Made by a program: the position numbers and the translations under genes. Shown piece after piece: positions 9,075 to 17,003 of a DNA stretch of 64,000 bases. The DNA comes from Clostridia bacterium (lineage in GTDB: Bacteria; Bacillota_A; Clostridia; Oscillospirales; CAG-272). Location of the stretch: NCBI GenBank assembly GCA_017466455.1, contig JAFTUD010000018.1, forward strand, positions 1 through 64,000, in the 5' to 3' direction. Position 1 is the stretch's first letter. Every line of letters starts with the position of its first letter. The notes beneath the pieces are model-generated. The model searched no databases. It saw nothing but the letters and a program-made list of their open reading frames with translations, and had not been told where the DNA came from.

Positions 9075-10346
9075 TTACTGCTTTAGCTTTCCTCTGTATT
9101 CTAATAGCGACATTAAAATTCGTGCCGTTTGTGAACGGGTTAGTGTAGAATTAGGACTTATTTTTCCGTTTTCTGTTTCTAATATTCCAACCTCTAAGAG
9201 TGAAATTATATCATTCTTAGCCCATGCGGGAATATCGCCTTCATCAGCAAATACACCAAGGAAAGCACCCTTGCTCGCGCCGATAATTTTGTTGATTATT
9301 ACAGCCCCCTCAGCAAGCGTAATTTCCTTTTTGGGATTTACATAAACTCCGTCGGTTCTTCGCTCTCCACAGATAATTCCCAAGGCAAAGGCGCTTTCAA
9401 AATATCCCTTGTATTCGGGCGAAATATCCTTGTCATCTGCAAATCGGGTAGTGGTAATTTCCGGCACATTCTCAGCACCCATAGCCCTCATAACAAGCGA
9501 CAAAAATTCCTCGGTCGTAACCGTTTTTTCGGGATTGAAGATGTATTTTCCGTCCTCACCCTTTTCACATTCCATCAGACCGTCACCGACAACCAAAACC
9601 GCATTTTGAGCTCTATCCCCATCAATGTCGGAAAATACAAGCGTCGTTTTAAGTTTCTTTACCCGTATGCTTACCGTTGTCTCAGCGGAGTAATTTCCGT
9701 ATTCATCTCTTACTCTGTAAGAAAAGGAGTCAACCCCTGTTACATTTTCATACGGCGTGTATTTGTAATCACCGCTTGTAGCGTTTGTTAGCTCTATAAG
9801 TCCCTTTTTAGGATAAGAGGTAATTTCAAATTTTATATTGTCACCGTCAGGATCATATCCGTCAAGCACTCCAAAGGTTGAAATGTCCTTGCCGGTCCAG
9901 GTGGAAATTGCTTTTCCGTTTGTAGCGATTGGAGAATAGTTTACTTCATCAAGAACCTTTATAACACATTCAATCTCATAGCTTCCTGAGCTTGGAATAA
10001 AGGAAAAGCTACATTCCTTAGAGGTAGATTTCGGAACAAACTTTAATAACGAAAAATCTTCTCGGTCAATCACTTGATTTTTTACAACATATAAATTTTC
10101 AAGCATCAGCCTTCCGCTTTCCTCTGATGGTAGAGAGGTGATTTTTATTGAACGGATGTTCGCACCGATTGACTCATCAAAATCATAAGGGTCAAAGCTT
10201 AGCTCCCCCTCGCATACAATTCCTGCCTTTACCATTGAGCTTTCGCTTGCGATTACATCAATAGCAGGGGATAGCCTTTCACTCGCATAGACGACGCTTG
10301 ACAGTGAAAAGAGAAAAATAAAACAGAAAAATATGAATTTTTTCAT
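9075..10346 (-). CDS. Secreted surface protein with cadherin-like repeat and SLH domains
   Basis: A 423-residue exported protein. It starts with a signal peptide (MKK, a phenylalanine/leucine-rich core, cleavage probably near VYAS-E at residue 22). Residues about 125-230 carry a beta-sandwich repeat of the bacterial Ig/cadherin-like type (DGYDPDGDNIKFEITSYP, YTPYENVTGVDSFSYRVRD). From about 245 to the end are two to three S-layer-homology units (FADDKDISPEYKGYFESAFA; FADEGDIPAWAKNDI). SLH units normally tether proteins to pyruvylated wall polymers, so cell-surface placement is inferred. It stands alone with AAAGGAGT before its ATG. Confidence 0.82.
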   Translation of the reverse strand: MKKFIFFCFIFLFSLSSVVYASERLSPAIDVIASESSMVKAGIVCEGELSFDPYDFDESIGANIRSIKITSLPSEESGRLMLENLYVVKNQVIDREDFSLLKFVPKSTSKECSFSFIPSSGSYEIECVIKVLDEVNYSPIATNGKAISTWTGKDISTFGVLDGYDPDGDNIKFEITSYPKKGLIELTNATSGDYKYTPYENVTGVDSFSYRVRDEYGNYSAETTVSIRVKKLKTTLVFSDIDGDRAQNAVLVVGDGLMECEKGEDGKYIFNPEKTVTTEEFLSLVMRAMGAENVPEITTTRFADDKDISPEYKGYFESAFALGIICGERRTDGVYVNPKKEITLAEGAVIINKIIGASKGAFLGVFADEGDIPAWAKNDIISLLEVGILETENGKISPNSTLTRSQTARILMSLLEYRGKLKQ

Positions 10347-10478
10347 AAAAACACTCCTTTTTGCTTGCTTCTTATTAAATCATATATCCCGAGGAGTAAA
10401 AAAATGCCTTTCTTTCCATATTTGCTTTGAAAAGCACGTGAAAAAGCATAAAAATCCATAAAAGTAAAAATGTTTTCA

Positions 10479-10508
10479 TTGAACAAAAAGAATTTTTCAG
10501 TGTAAAAT
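10479..10508 (+). promoter_or_regulatory. Promoter for the mecA-like gene
   Basis: TTGAAC (10479-10484), an 18-base spacer and TAAAAT (10503-10508) lie 31 bases before the chosen start at 10540. Confidence 0.65.
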
Positions 10509-10539
10509 GAATACAAAGAGCTTTTGTAAAGGGGAAAAT

Positions 10540-11082
10540 ATGGAGATAATCAAGCTTGGAAAAGACGCAATCAAGGTAATGCTTGATAAAAACGAAACAA
10601 ACGAATATAATTTTTCGTCAGATGAGCAGGCGGGGAAGAAAAGCCTGAAAAATTTAATAGAGATACTAAGGGCTGATGAGATTCTCGGCACGGAAGGAGC
10701 AAGGCTTTGTACGGAAATATATGTATCAAATGATGGATGTAGCGAGATTTTTATAAGTAAAGGGGAAGAGCGCGCCATCAAGCGCCACGGCACCGCAAGA
10801 TTAGATGGAGAGATGTATAAATTTGACTCGCTGAGTAATCTTGCACAGGCATGCGCAAGATTGAAGATGATAAACCATAAGGGTAAATCCTTCGTTTATT
10901 ACGATAAGGAAGCGAAAAAGTATTATTTAAGGCTCACACATATAGCGCATAAGGAGCTAAAATACGCCTTCTTATCTGAATATGCCTTAAAGCAAAAGCC
11001 GTCGCTAACTCTCTACATAGTAGAAAACAGCAGGTGCATTTGCGAAAAAAATTCCATAGAAATTTTCGCAAGCCTATTGTAA
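10540..11082 (+). CDS. MecA-like adaptor protein
   Basis: A 180-residue protein resembling MecA, which delivers substrates to the ClpCP protease. The N-terminus MEIIKLGKDAIKVML matches the MecA start, and the C-terminal domain has FDSLSNLAQACARL and YYDKEAKKYYLRL, like the ClpC-binding half of MecA; the linker between them is short (B. subtilis MecA is 218 residues). The upstream frame to 10507 is not used: ATG 10540 has AAAGGGG before it. clpC is not in the window, so the partner is inferred. The monocistronic context is typical of the family. Confidence 0.7.
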   Translation: MEIIKLGKDAIKVMLDKNETNEYNFSSDEQAGKKSLKNLIEILRADEILGTEGARLCTEIYVSNDGCSEIFISKGEERAIKRHGTARLDGEMYKFDSLSNLAQACARLKMINHKGKSFVYYDKEAKKYYLRLTHIAHKELKYAFLSEYALKQKPSLTLYIVENSRCICEKNSIEIFASLL

Positions 11083-11143
11083 AATCGTCTTAAAAGTAGT
11101 AAAATCTATAAGCAATATATAAAAAAACGGAGAAACAAAAAGT

Positions 11144-12073
11144 ATGTGGCCCTTCTATTCAATGATTTTAGCGCTTTTTGTAATGCTGATTGTTGGCTTT
11201 GTCGCAAGAAAGACAGGAATAATAGATGATAAAGCCTCAAAGGCACTGTCAACGGCAGTTATAAAAATAGGTCAACCATTTATGATAATCGGCTCAATGG
11301 TAAATGTTGAGTTTTCAACCGAGCGCTTGAAAAACGGATTTATGGTGCTTGGCATTTCGCTCCTTCTTCACGGGCTGATTGCAGTAGTCGCATATTTCGC
11401 GGTATTTAAATATAAGAGCCTTGACGAGCGCAAAATATCGGAATTTGCGGTGGTGTTTGGCAACTGTGGCTTTATCGGCTTCCCACTCATACAATCCGTG
11501 CTTGGGGATGAGGGACTTTTCTATGCAAGCTTCTTTATAATTTCCTTCAACCTGTTTTTGTGGACATGGGGAATTGCGATTTTCGCAAGAAAGAGAAGCG
11601 ATATAAAAATAACCCCAAAATCTATGATTTTGAATTTCGGTACAATTCCGTGTATTATCGGTATTTTGATTTATTCCCTTCAAATACCAATTCCCGATTT
11701 TTTAAAAATGTCGTTTGATTATCTTGGCGGAATTTGCACACCGCTTTCAATGCTGATAACAGGCGCGCTTCTTGGCACTGCTAAGATAAAAGAAATTTTT
11801 GCTGATCTAAAGGCATACTATGTGTCATTTTTAAAGCTTATTGTCGCTCCCGTCATTTCGGCAATCGTGTGCTATGCTTTCAGGCTCAATAGCTTTTATA
11901 TCATTTTTATGGCTATTATGTTTGCTATGCCGACTGCAACCTCGGCTGTTATGTTTGGGGAGCTTTTTGAAACGGAAAAGCGTCGCGCTTCAATTCTTTG
12001 CGGTCTTACCTCGCTTTTATCTATGCTTACAATGCCACTTTTGATTAGTGCCTTAAATGCTATTTTTTCATAA
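11144..12073 (+). CDS. AEC-family transporter (auxin efflux carrier type)
   Basis: A 309-residue integral membrane carrier of the AEC family (PF03547). It has about ten hydrophobic segments in two halves split by a polar loop near residue 150. The first half carries KASKALSTAVIKIGQPFMI and VVFGNCGFIGFPL, both typical of the family; the second half has LSMLITGALLG and AMPTATSAVMFGELF. Bacterial members export or import organic acids such as malate, but the substrate here is unknown. It ends at a hairpin terminator (12077-12100). Confidence 0.87.
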   Translation: MWPFYSMILALFVMLIVGFVARKTGIIDDKASKALSTAVIKIGQPFMIIGSMVNVEFSTERLKNGFMVLGISLLLHGLIAVVAYFAVFKYKSLDERKISEFAVVFGNCGFIGFPLIQSVLGDEGLFYASFFIISFNLFLWTWGIAIFARKRSDIKITPKSMILNFGTIPCIIGILIYSLQIPIPDFLKMSFDYLGGICTPLSMLITGALLGTAKIKEIFADLKAYYVSFLKLIVAPVISAIVCYAFRLNSFYIIFMAIMFAMPTATSAVMFGELFETEKRRASILCGLTSLLSMLTMPLLISALNAIFS

Positions 12074-12076
12074 ACT

Positions 12077-12100
12077 AAAAGCACTCGTACGGGTGCTTTT
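12077..12100 (+). terminator. Intrinsic terminator of the AEC gene
   Basis: Perfect inverted repeat AAAAGCACTC / GGGTGCTTTT with a four-base loop four bases after the AEC stop codon. Confidence 0.8.
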
Positions 12101-12166
12101 ATAATAGCCAAAGGAAGCGAAATTCATGATTTGCTGTCAAAAGATATAGAAAAATGAAAAATTCGG

Positions 12167-12195
12167 TTGATAAAGTCACAAAAATATGGTATCAT
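12167..12195 (+). promoter_or_regulatory. Promoter for the DUF4364 gene
   Basis: TTGATA (12167-12172), 17 bases, then TATCAT (12190-12195), 50 bases before the start codon. Confidence 0.65.
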
Positions 12196-12245
12196 ATATC
12201 TACCAGAGAGAACAAACATAATAACAAACTGAACGGAGAGAAAAA

Positions 12246-12797
12246 ATGGACATTCCAATTACGAGTAAGGACGAGATAAAAATTTTCATACTGTATTTGA
12301 TGGATAGAATAGGCTATCCTGTTAGATTTTCTGATGTTTGCAGTATTTTGCATCAGGAAAATGTAGTCAGCTATTTTGACGGTGGCGACTGCTTTGGAGA
12401 GCTTGTTGATGACGGACATCTTATCGCGGTTGAGAAGGATGAGCTTGGCGATGAGCTTTACATAGTTACTAAAACAGGAAAAACAATCGCCGAGGAGCTT
12501 AGCGATACAATAGCTATGAGCATTCGTGAGTCAAGCTACAGAAGCGCAATAAGACACCTTTCCTTCCAAAAAAGAGGTGCGCAAATTGACTGTAATAAGA
12601 CACTGAGAGAAAACGGTAAATACTTGGTTCATTGTCAAATTACCGAGTTCGGCAGAATAGTCCTTGATATAAATGTAGAGGTTGATACCGAGCTTGAGGC
12701 GGAAAAAATGATGATAAATTTCAGAAGAAAACCGGAAATTGTGTTCAGAGGAACACTCGCGCTCGTGTCAGGTGAAACGAATTATATCTTTGAGTGA
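12246..12797 (+). CDS. DUF4364 family protein (winged-helix fold likely)
   Basis: A 183-residue member of DUF4364, a Clostridia family of unknown function. The first ~80 residues look like a winged helix of PadR/MarR type (IKIFILYLMDRIGYPVRFSDVC, then FGELVDDGHLI and ITKTGKTIAEEL-like ends), and the C-terminal part is beta-rich. A regulatory role is inferred from this fold only. The gene sits alone, directly before the strong sigH promoter. Confidence 0.72.
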   Translation: MDIPITSKDEIKIFILYLMDRIGYPVRFSDVCSILHQENVVSYFDGGDCFGELVDDGHLIAVEKDELGDELYIVTKTGKTIAEELSDTIAMSIRESSYRSAIRHLSFQKRGAQIDCNKTLRENGKYLVHCQITEFGRIVLDINVEVDTELEAEKMMINFRRKPEIVFRGTLALVSGETNYIFE

Positions 12798-12874
12798 TTT
12801 TTGTAACTATTGTAGAAAATATACAAAAAAACAGCGAAAAATGACGATTTTTTGAAAAAAGTGTGAAAAAGTTC

Positions 12875-12902
12875 TTGACAAAGGCAATATTTATGCTATA
12901 AT
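12875..12902 (+). promoter_or_regulatory. Strong sigma-A promoter for sigH-like gene
   Basis: Consensus TTGACA (12875-12880) and TATAAT (12897-12902) with a 16-base spacer, 21 bases before the start codon. Confidence 0.85.
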
Positions 12903-12923
12903 ATTGTTATAAATGGAGTAAAA

Positions 12924-13469
12924 ATGGACGAAATTTTAGATCTTGTTAACGAGGCAAAGGGCGGCAGTGATCCTGCATTTGAAAGATTGCTTGAAAAATA
13001 TCAAGGAATGATTATTTCAACAACCCAAAAATATTACTCGAAATATCCCGACTCCATAAAGGAGTGGGAGGATTGGCTTCAAGATGCAAAAATTGCGTTT
13101 TATTATGCCGTAAAGACATATGATATTACTCACTCAAGGACTCTTGGAGCTTACGCAAAGATTTGCGTAAGAAACAAGCTCGTTTCTCGTATTCGATATG
13201 AGGCATCAAAGAAGAGAAAAAAGGTTGATGCTTTATCGCACGCTCAATTAAGCGAAGGCGATGTTCAAGGCTCACTTTTAAGTAGCTATGATGTTGACAC
13301 GCTTAGAAAAAAAGCAAGAGAAACGCTTTCAAAATACGAATATCGCATTTTTGAAATGTACGCATCAGGAATGAAGGGAAGGGAAATTTCCCAACTCACA
13401 GGAAAAAGCGAAAAATCAATCAATAACGCTATTTACCGAATGAAGCGCAAATTAGTTAAAGGATCTTGA
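12924..13469 (+). CDS. sigH: SigH-like sigma-70 family factor
   Basis: A 181-residue sigma factor with region 2 (DPAFERLLEKYQGMI; WEDWLQDAKIAFYYAVKTYD) and region 4.2 (FEMYASGMKGREISQLTGKSE, a helix-turn-helix). The N-terminal region and the presence of rlmB nearby match the rlmB-sigH neighbourhood of Bacillus, so it is probably the sigma-H ortholog that starts sporulation. It is shorter than Bacillus SigH (218 residues), mainly at the N-terminus, and an ECF-like factor of other function cannot be excluded. Confidence 0.75.
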   Translation: MDEILDLVNEAKGGSDPAFERLLEKYQGMIISTTQKYYSKYPDSIKEWEDWLQDAKIAFYYAVKTYDITHSRTLGAYAKICVRNKLVSRIRYEASKKRKKVDALSHAQLSEGDVQGSLLSSYDVDTLRKKARETLSKYEYRIFEMYASGMKGREISQLTGKSEKSINNAIYRMKRKLVKGS

Positions 13470-13532
13470 GTAAATTATGAATACTTTAGCGAAAGCTTAG
13501 TATAATTTTAAAACCTGAAGAGGAGAAGAGAG

Positions 13533-13808
13533 ATGTTTCAGGACAAGACACTAACATGTAAGGACTGTGGACAAGAGTTTGTATTCACCGCGGGTGAGCA
13601 GGAGTTCTATCAGGAAAAGGGATTCCAAAACGAGCCTCAAAGATGCAAGGCTTGCAGAGATGCAAGAAAGGCTGCTGCAAAGGCGCCAAGAGAAATGTTC
13701 ACAGCGGTATGTGCTGAATGCGGTGGAGAAGCGAAGCTTCCGTTCCAACCAAATAGCGATAGACCTGTATACTGCAGTGAATGCTTCGCTAAATTGAAAA
13801 ATCAATGA
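13533..13808 (+). CDS. Small zinc-ribbon protein
   Basis: A 91-residue protein with four CxxC pairs: CKDC (residue 10), CKAC (39), CAEC (59) and CSEC (81). The first pair plus CKAC matches the probable zinc-binding domain family (zf-trcl), and the second half matches the CxxC-x17-20-CxxC family often found with it. The role is unknown; binding to nucleic acid or to the transcription machinery is only a guess. It has an AGAGGAGAAG ribosome site and ends before a terminator; its position between sigH-like and rlmB may be conserved. Confidence 0.8.
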   Translation: MFQDKTLTCKDCGQEFVFTAGEQEFYQEKGFQNEPQRCKACRDARKAAAKAPREMFTAVCAECGGEAKLPFQPNSDRPVYCSECFAKLKNQ

Positions 13809-13863
13809 TTAGCATATGAAATAATTTGCGTATTTTATAAATTAATTAGAGATTTGCGAAAAG

Positions 13864-13890
13864 CAAGCCCTCAAAAGGGGCTTGTTTTTT
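13864..13890 (+). terminator. Intrinsic terminator after the zinc-ribbon gene
   Basis: CAAGCCC / GGGGCTTG hairpin followed by six T residues. Confidence 0.88.
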
Positions 13891-13909
13891 AATATTTTTG
13901 AAAAAATAC

Positions 13910-13938
13910 TGTACAAATAATAATATTTATGTTAAAAT
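13910..13938 (+). promoter_or_regulatory. Candidate promoter for rlmB
   Basis: Weak -35 TGTACA (13910-13915), 17-base spacer, good -10 TAAAAT (13933-13938), 42 bases before the rlmB start. Confidence 0.55.
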
Positions 13939-13979
13939 ATAAATAACTATACACTTTTTCACTGCATAAGGAGGAGAAG

Positions 13980-14816
13980 ATGGAAAATAAAAGCAAATTT
14001 CATTCAAGGGGCAAAAATCCCCGTCAAAATGATGCAAATAGAAAAAATAACACCTTTAAGCAAAGAGATGAGGTTGACAGCCTTGGCGTTATCATAGGCA
14101 GAAACGCTGTTTCCGAGCTTTTAAAATCAAACAGGAGCATTGATAAGATTTATGTAAAAAAGGGAGAGCATGAGGGCTCTCTCACTGTAATCGTCGCTCA
14201 AGCAATAGAGAGAAAAATTCCTGTTGTCGAGGTGGAAATATCTAAGCTTGATTTTATGAGCTCGGGTGCAAATCATCAGGGCGTTGTCGCAATGGCATCA
14301 ATGAAGGAGTATGTTGATGTTGATGATATCCTTGAAATCGCGAGGGAGCGCGGAGAAAAGCCGTTTGTCGTTATCGCCGATAACATTGAGGACCCTCATA
14401 ATCTTGGCGCACTGATTAGATGCGCGGAATGCGCAGGCGCGCACGGAATAATAATCCCAAAAAGACACGCCGTTGGAATCACCCCGGCAGTATATAAATC
14501 CTCGGCAGGCGCTATTGAGCATATGGCAATAGCGAAGGTTGCAAATATCGCGACAACAATTGAGGAGCTTAAGAAAAAGGGACTTTGGATCTTCGCGTGT
14601 GAGGCAGGCGGAGAGGCATACTACGATGCTGATTACGGTTGCCCCTTGGCAGTTGTTCTTGGCTCCGAGGGAAACGGAGTAGGACGCCTTATCAAGGAAA
14701 AGAGCGACTTTATTATTTCAATCCCTATGTATGGAAAGGTTAATTCACTTAATGTATCGACCGCCGCATCAGTCATTCTTTGCCATGTTGCAAGAATGCA
14801 GAGGGCGCTTAAATAG
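13980..14816 (+). CDS. rlmB: 23S rRNA (guanosine-2'-O-)-methyltransferase RlmB
   Basis: A 278-residue SpoU/TrmH-family methyltransferase. After a basic, disordered ~35-residue N-terminus comes the substrate-binding domain (VIIGRNAVSELLKS), then the SPOUT knot with motif 1 DNIEDPHNLGALIRCAECAG, motif 2 VVLGSEGNGVG and motif 3 IPMYGKVNSLNVSTAASV. This matches RlmB (Gm2251 of 23S rRNA) best. A second SpoU-family gene lies at 58319. The GGAGGAGA site precedes its ATG, and the next gene starts nine bases after its end. Confidence 0.9.
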   Translation: MENKSKFHSRGKNPRQNDANRKNNTFKQRDEVDSLGVIIGRNAVSELLKSNRSIDKIYVKKGEHEGSLTVIVAQAIERKIPVVEVEISKLDFMSSGANHQGVVAMASMKEYVDVDDILEIARERGEKPFVVIADNIEDPHNLGALIRCAECAGAHGIIIPKRHAVGITPAVYKSSAGAIEHMAIAKVANIATTIEELKKKGLWIFACEAGGEAYYDADYGCPLAVVLGSEGNGVGRLIKEKSDFIISIPMYGKVNSLNVSTAASVILCHVARMQRALK

Positions 14817-14824
14817 GAGAGACT

Positions 14825-17002
14825 ATGGAAGAAAAGTTTGATCAAATAGAGATGGATGTCAGTGATATGATACAAAATATCACCGATGATAACGATGACA
14901 ATAATGAGCTTCCGTCACAGCAGGGAGAGGAGCAGGCGGAGCAACAGATGCCTCAAATCAACAGCGCCGATGCAACTGATACCGAGAATAATGACGGTGA
15001 TGACGACGATGACATTGAGCTTATCTCGCCTGATGAGGAAATCTTTAAAAGAGCCGAAAGCAGAATAAAAAATGCGGACGAATTCGGACAAAGCGATATG
15101 TACGAATGGACAAATCCAATAATCCGCAAGAAAAATAGGAAAAATAGAGAAGAAGCCTATGAGCAAGCAAGCATACAGGGCGATTCCTCTGCCAATGAGG
15201 CTGATAAGGTAAATGATTTCATAGACGGAGAATATCCCTCAATCACCGAAATGGAAACACTCCAAAGGGACATTCACTCCGATTACTATGAATATACCGA
15301 CAGACAGCAGAGAAAAGAAATTATCGGTATGTATAAGTATGCAAAGAGAAGCATACGCACAAAGATAATAATATCAAGCATTTTCGCGCTGTTTATGCTT
15401 TTGATAGAGAATATTTCCCTGTTTACAAAAAATCCTACGGGAATATTCAATATAGTGGAGCATCCGTATCTGCATTTCTTTACGGATTTCATATTGCTCG
15501 CGCTTTGCGCTCTTTGCGCATATGAACAGCTGTATCACGGACTGAAATCTATAATTTCCAAGGAATATATACCGGAGGCAATCGCAGTATTTTCTCTTGG
15601 CGCATCAATAGTTTATTCGATATTTACCGTAATATTTATTCCGTTCGGTGAGGTGCCGAGGCTTTATAATTTGCCTGTTGCCGTTATTTGCGTGCTAACC
15701 ATCGTTTTCTCTTATATCAATGTAATAAGAGAAAAATATAGCTTTGGAATTGTTTCCTCACGCGATACGAAATTTGTTTTGAATAAGATAGATTTAGAGG
15801 ATGCCGAGGCGGAGGCAGAGGCGTTTTCTACAATCTCAAGGGATTTCGTCGGTGAGCTTGTAAGGGTTGATGAGGCGGAATTTGTTAAAAAGTATTTTGC
15901 AAGGACAAATAAGTCCGCAAGCACCGCAAGGCTTATGGCACCCTACTATGTGATTGCCATTTGTATACCCGTTATCTTCGCAATAATAGCGATTTTCAAG
16001 GATACAACCTTTATGAACGCTATGACAGGCTGGTTTGCAGGCGTTTCCTTGATTATGCCAATAGGCATACTGTTCTTGTACAGCGTTCCGTTCCTCGCGG
16101 GAAATAAGTACCTTTACGAGGAAGAAACATCTATTATCGGCGAGAAAACAATCGGTGAATTTGCAACGACAAAGGCTGTATCCGTAAACGATACAACCGC
16201 ATTCCCGCCATATAATGTAAAAATGCAGGGCTTTAACATCTACAATAAGCATACATATGAGGAAATCCTATACTATGCTATGAACGGATTTAGCACCGTT
16301 GGCGGACCTCTTGCAGCAGTTTTTGAAATGACCGCGAACAATGCAATTCCAAGGAGCAAAAGGGCAAGATTTGTTTGCTCGGGCCGTAGCTATCTTTGCG
16401 TAAAGGTTGATAACGATACGATAATCTTTGCCGATAGATACGGAATTACCACGCAGGGAATTGAGGATGTCCCACCGGATCCCGAAAGGGGCGAGGGCGA
16501 TGAGGAGCTTAGCGTTATGTATATGGCGTGTAACGGAAAGCTTTGCGCAAGAATGTTCTTTAATTATGTGATGGATGAGGACTTTGCGCAAACTGTACGC
16601 ACGCTTAATAAGAAGGGCGTGTCCGTTGGAATAAGGACCTTTGACCCTAACCTAAATAACGACCTTATCAAGAACCAAAGCTTCAAAAAGGTTGACCTAA
16701 GAGTTATAAGACTCTCCAAGGAGGATGAAATTCCCACCGTGCTTGATAAGGCAGATAGCGGAATTGTCACCAAGGGACATTCAAGGTCGCTCATCAAGGC
16801 AATTCCTATATGTAAGAATATAGCAACAATAAGAAAGGTTGGAACAGCAATTAACATAATAGCATCATTAGGTGGCGCATTCTTACTCTTTATGGGTATG
16901 TTCGGCTTTATCCCGTTGCTCAGTCCCCTATTGATAGTTGGATATTATGTGGCATGGACGGCAATTATGACCGTTATGTCCTCGGTAATGCTACTACAAT
17001 AA
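14825..17002 (+). CDS. P-type-ATPase-like membrane protein lacking catalytic motifs
   Basis: A 725-residue protein I recognise only by architecture. Residues 1-165 are acidic and disordered (runs of D, E, N). Membrane segments lie at about 179-199, 218-240, 253-275, 284-302, 374-392, 403-425, 673-695 and 698-722. The order, with a small loop domain at 303-373 and a large one at 426-672, matches a P-type ATPase: SLIMPIGILFLYSVPFLAG stands where the ion-site helix lies, followed by the phosphorylation region and a P-domain-like MDEDFAQTVRTLNKKGVSVG. But DKTGT is replaced by NDTTAF (residues 455-460), TGDN by TFDP, and TGES and GDGxND are missing. A dead, possibly regulatory or scaffold ATPase is inferred; a separate membrane protein family is possible. 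Confidence 0.6.
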   Translation: MEEKFDQIEMDVSDMIQNITDDNDDNNELPSQQGEEQAEQQMPQINSADATDTENNDGDDDDDIELISPDEEIFKRAESRIKNADEFGQSDMYEWTNPIIRKKNRKNREEAYEQASIQGDSSANEADKVNDFIDGEYPSITEMETLQRDIHSDYYEYTDRQQRKEIIGMYKYAKRSIRTKIIISSIFALFMLLIENISLFTKNPTGIFNIVEHPYLHFFTDFILLALCALCAYEQLYHGLKSIISKEYIPEAIAVFSLGASIVYSIFTVIFIPFGEVPRLYNLPVAVICVLTIVFSYINVIREKYSFGIVSSRDTKFVLNKIDLEDAEAEAEAFSTISRDFVGELVRVDEAEFVKKYFARTNKSASTARLMAPYYVIAICIPVIFAIIAIFKDTTFMNAMTGWFAGVSLIMPIGILFLYSVPFLAGNKYLYEEETSIIGEKTIGEFATTKAVSVNDTTAFPPYNVKMQGFNIYNKHTYEEILYYAMNGFSTVGGPLAAVFEMTANNAIPRSKRARFVCSGRSYLCVKVDNDTIIFADRYGITTQGIEDVPPDPERGEGDEELSVMYMACNGKLCARMFFNYVMDEDFAQTVRTLNKKGVSVGIRTFDPNLNNDLIKNQSFKKVDLRVIRLSKEDEIPTVLDKADSGIVTKGHSRSLIKAIPICKNIATIRKVGTAINIIASLGGAFLLFMGMFGFIPLLSPLLIVGYYVAWTAIMTVMSSVMLLQ

Positions 17003-17003
17003 A

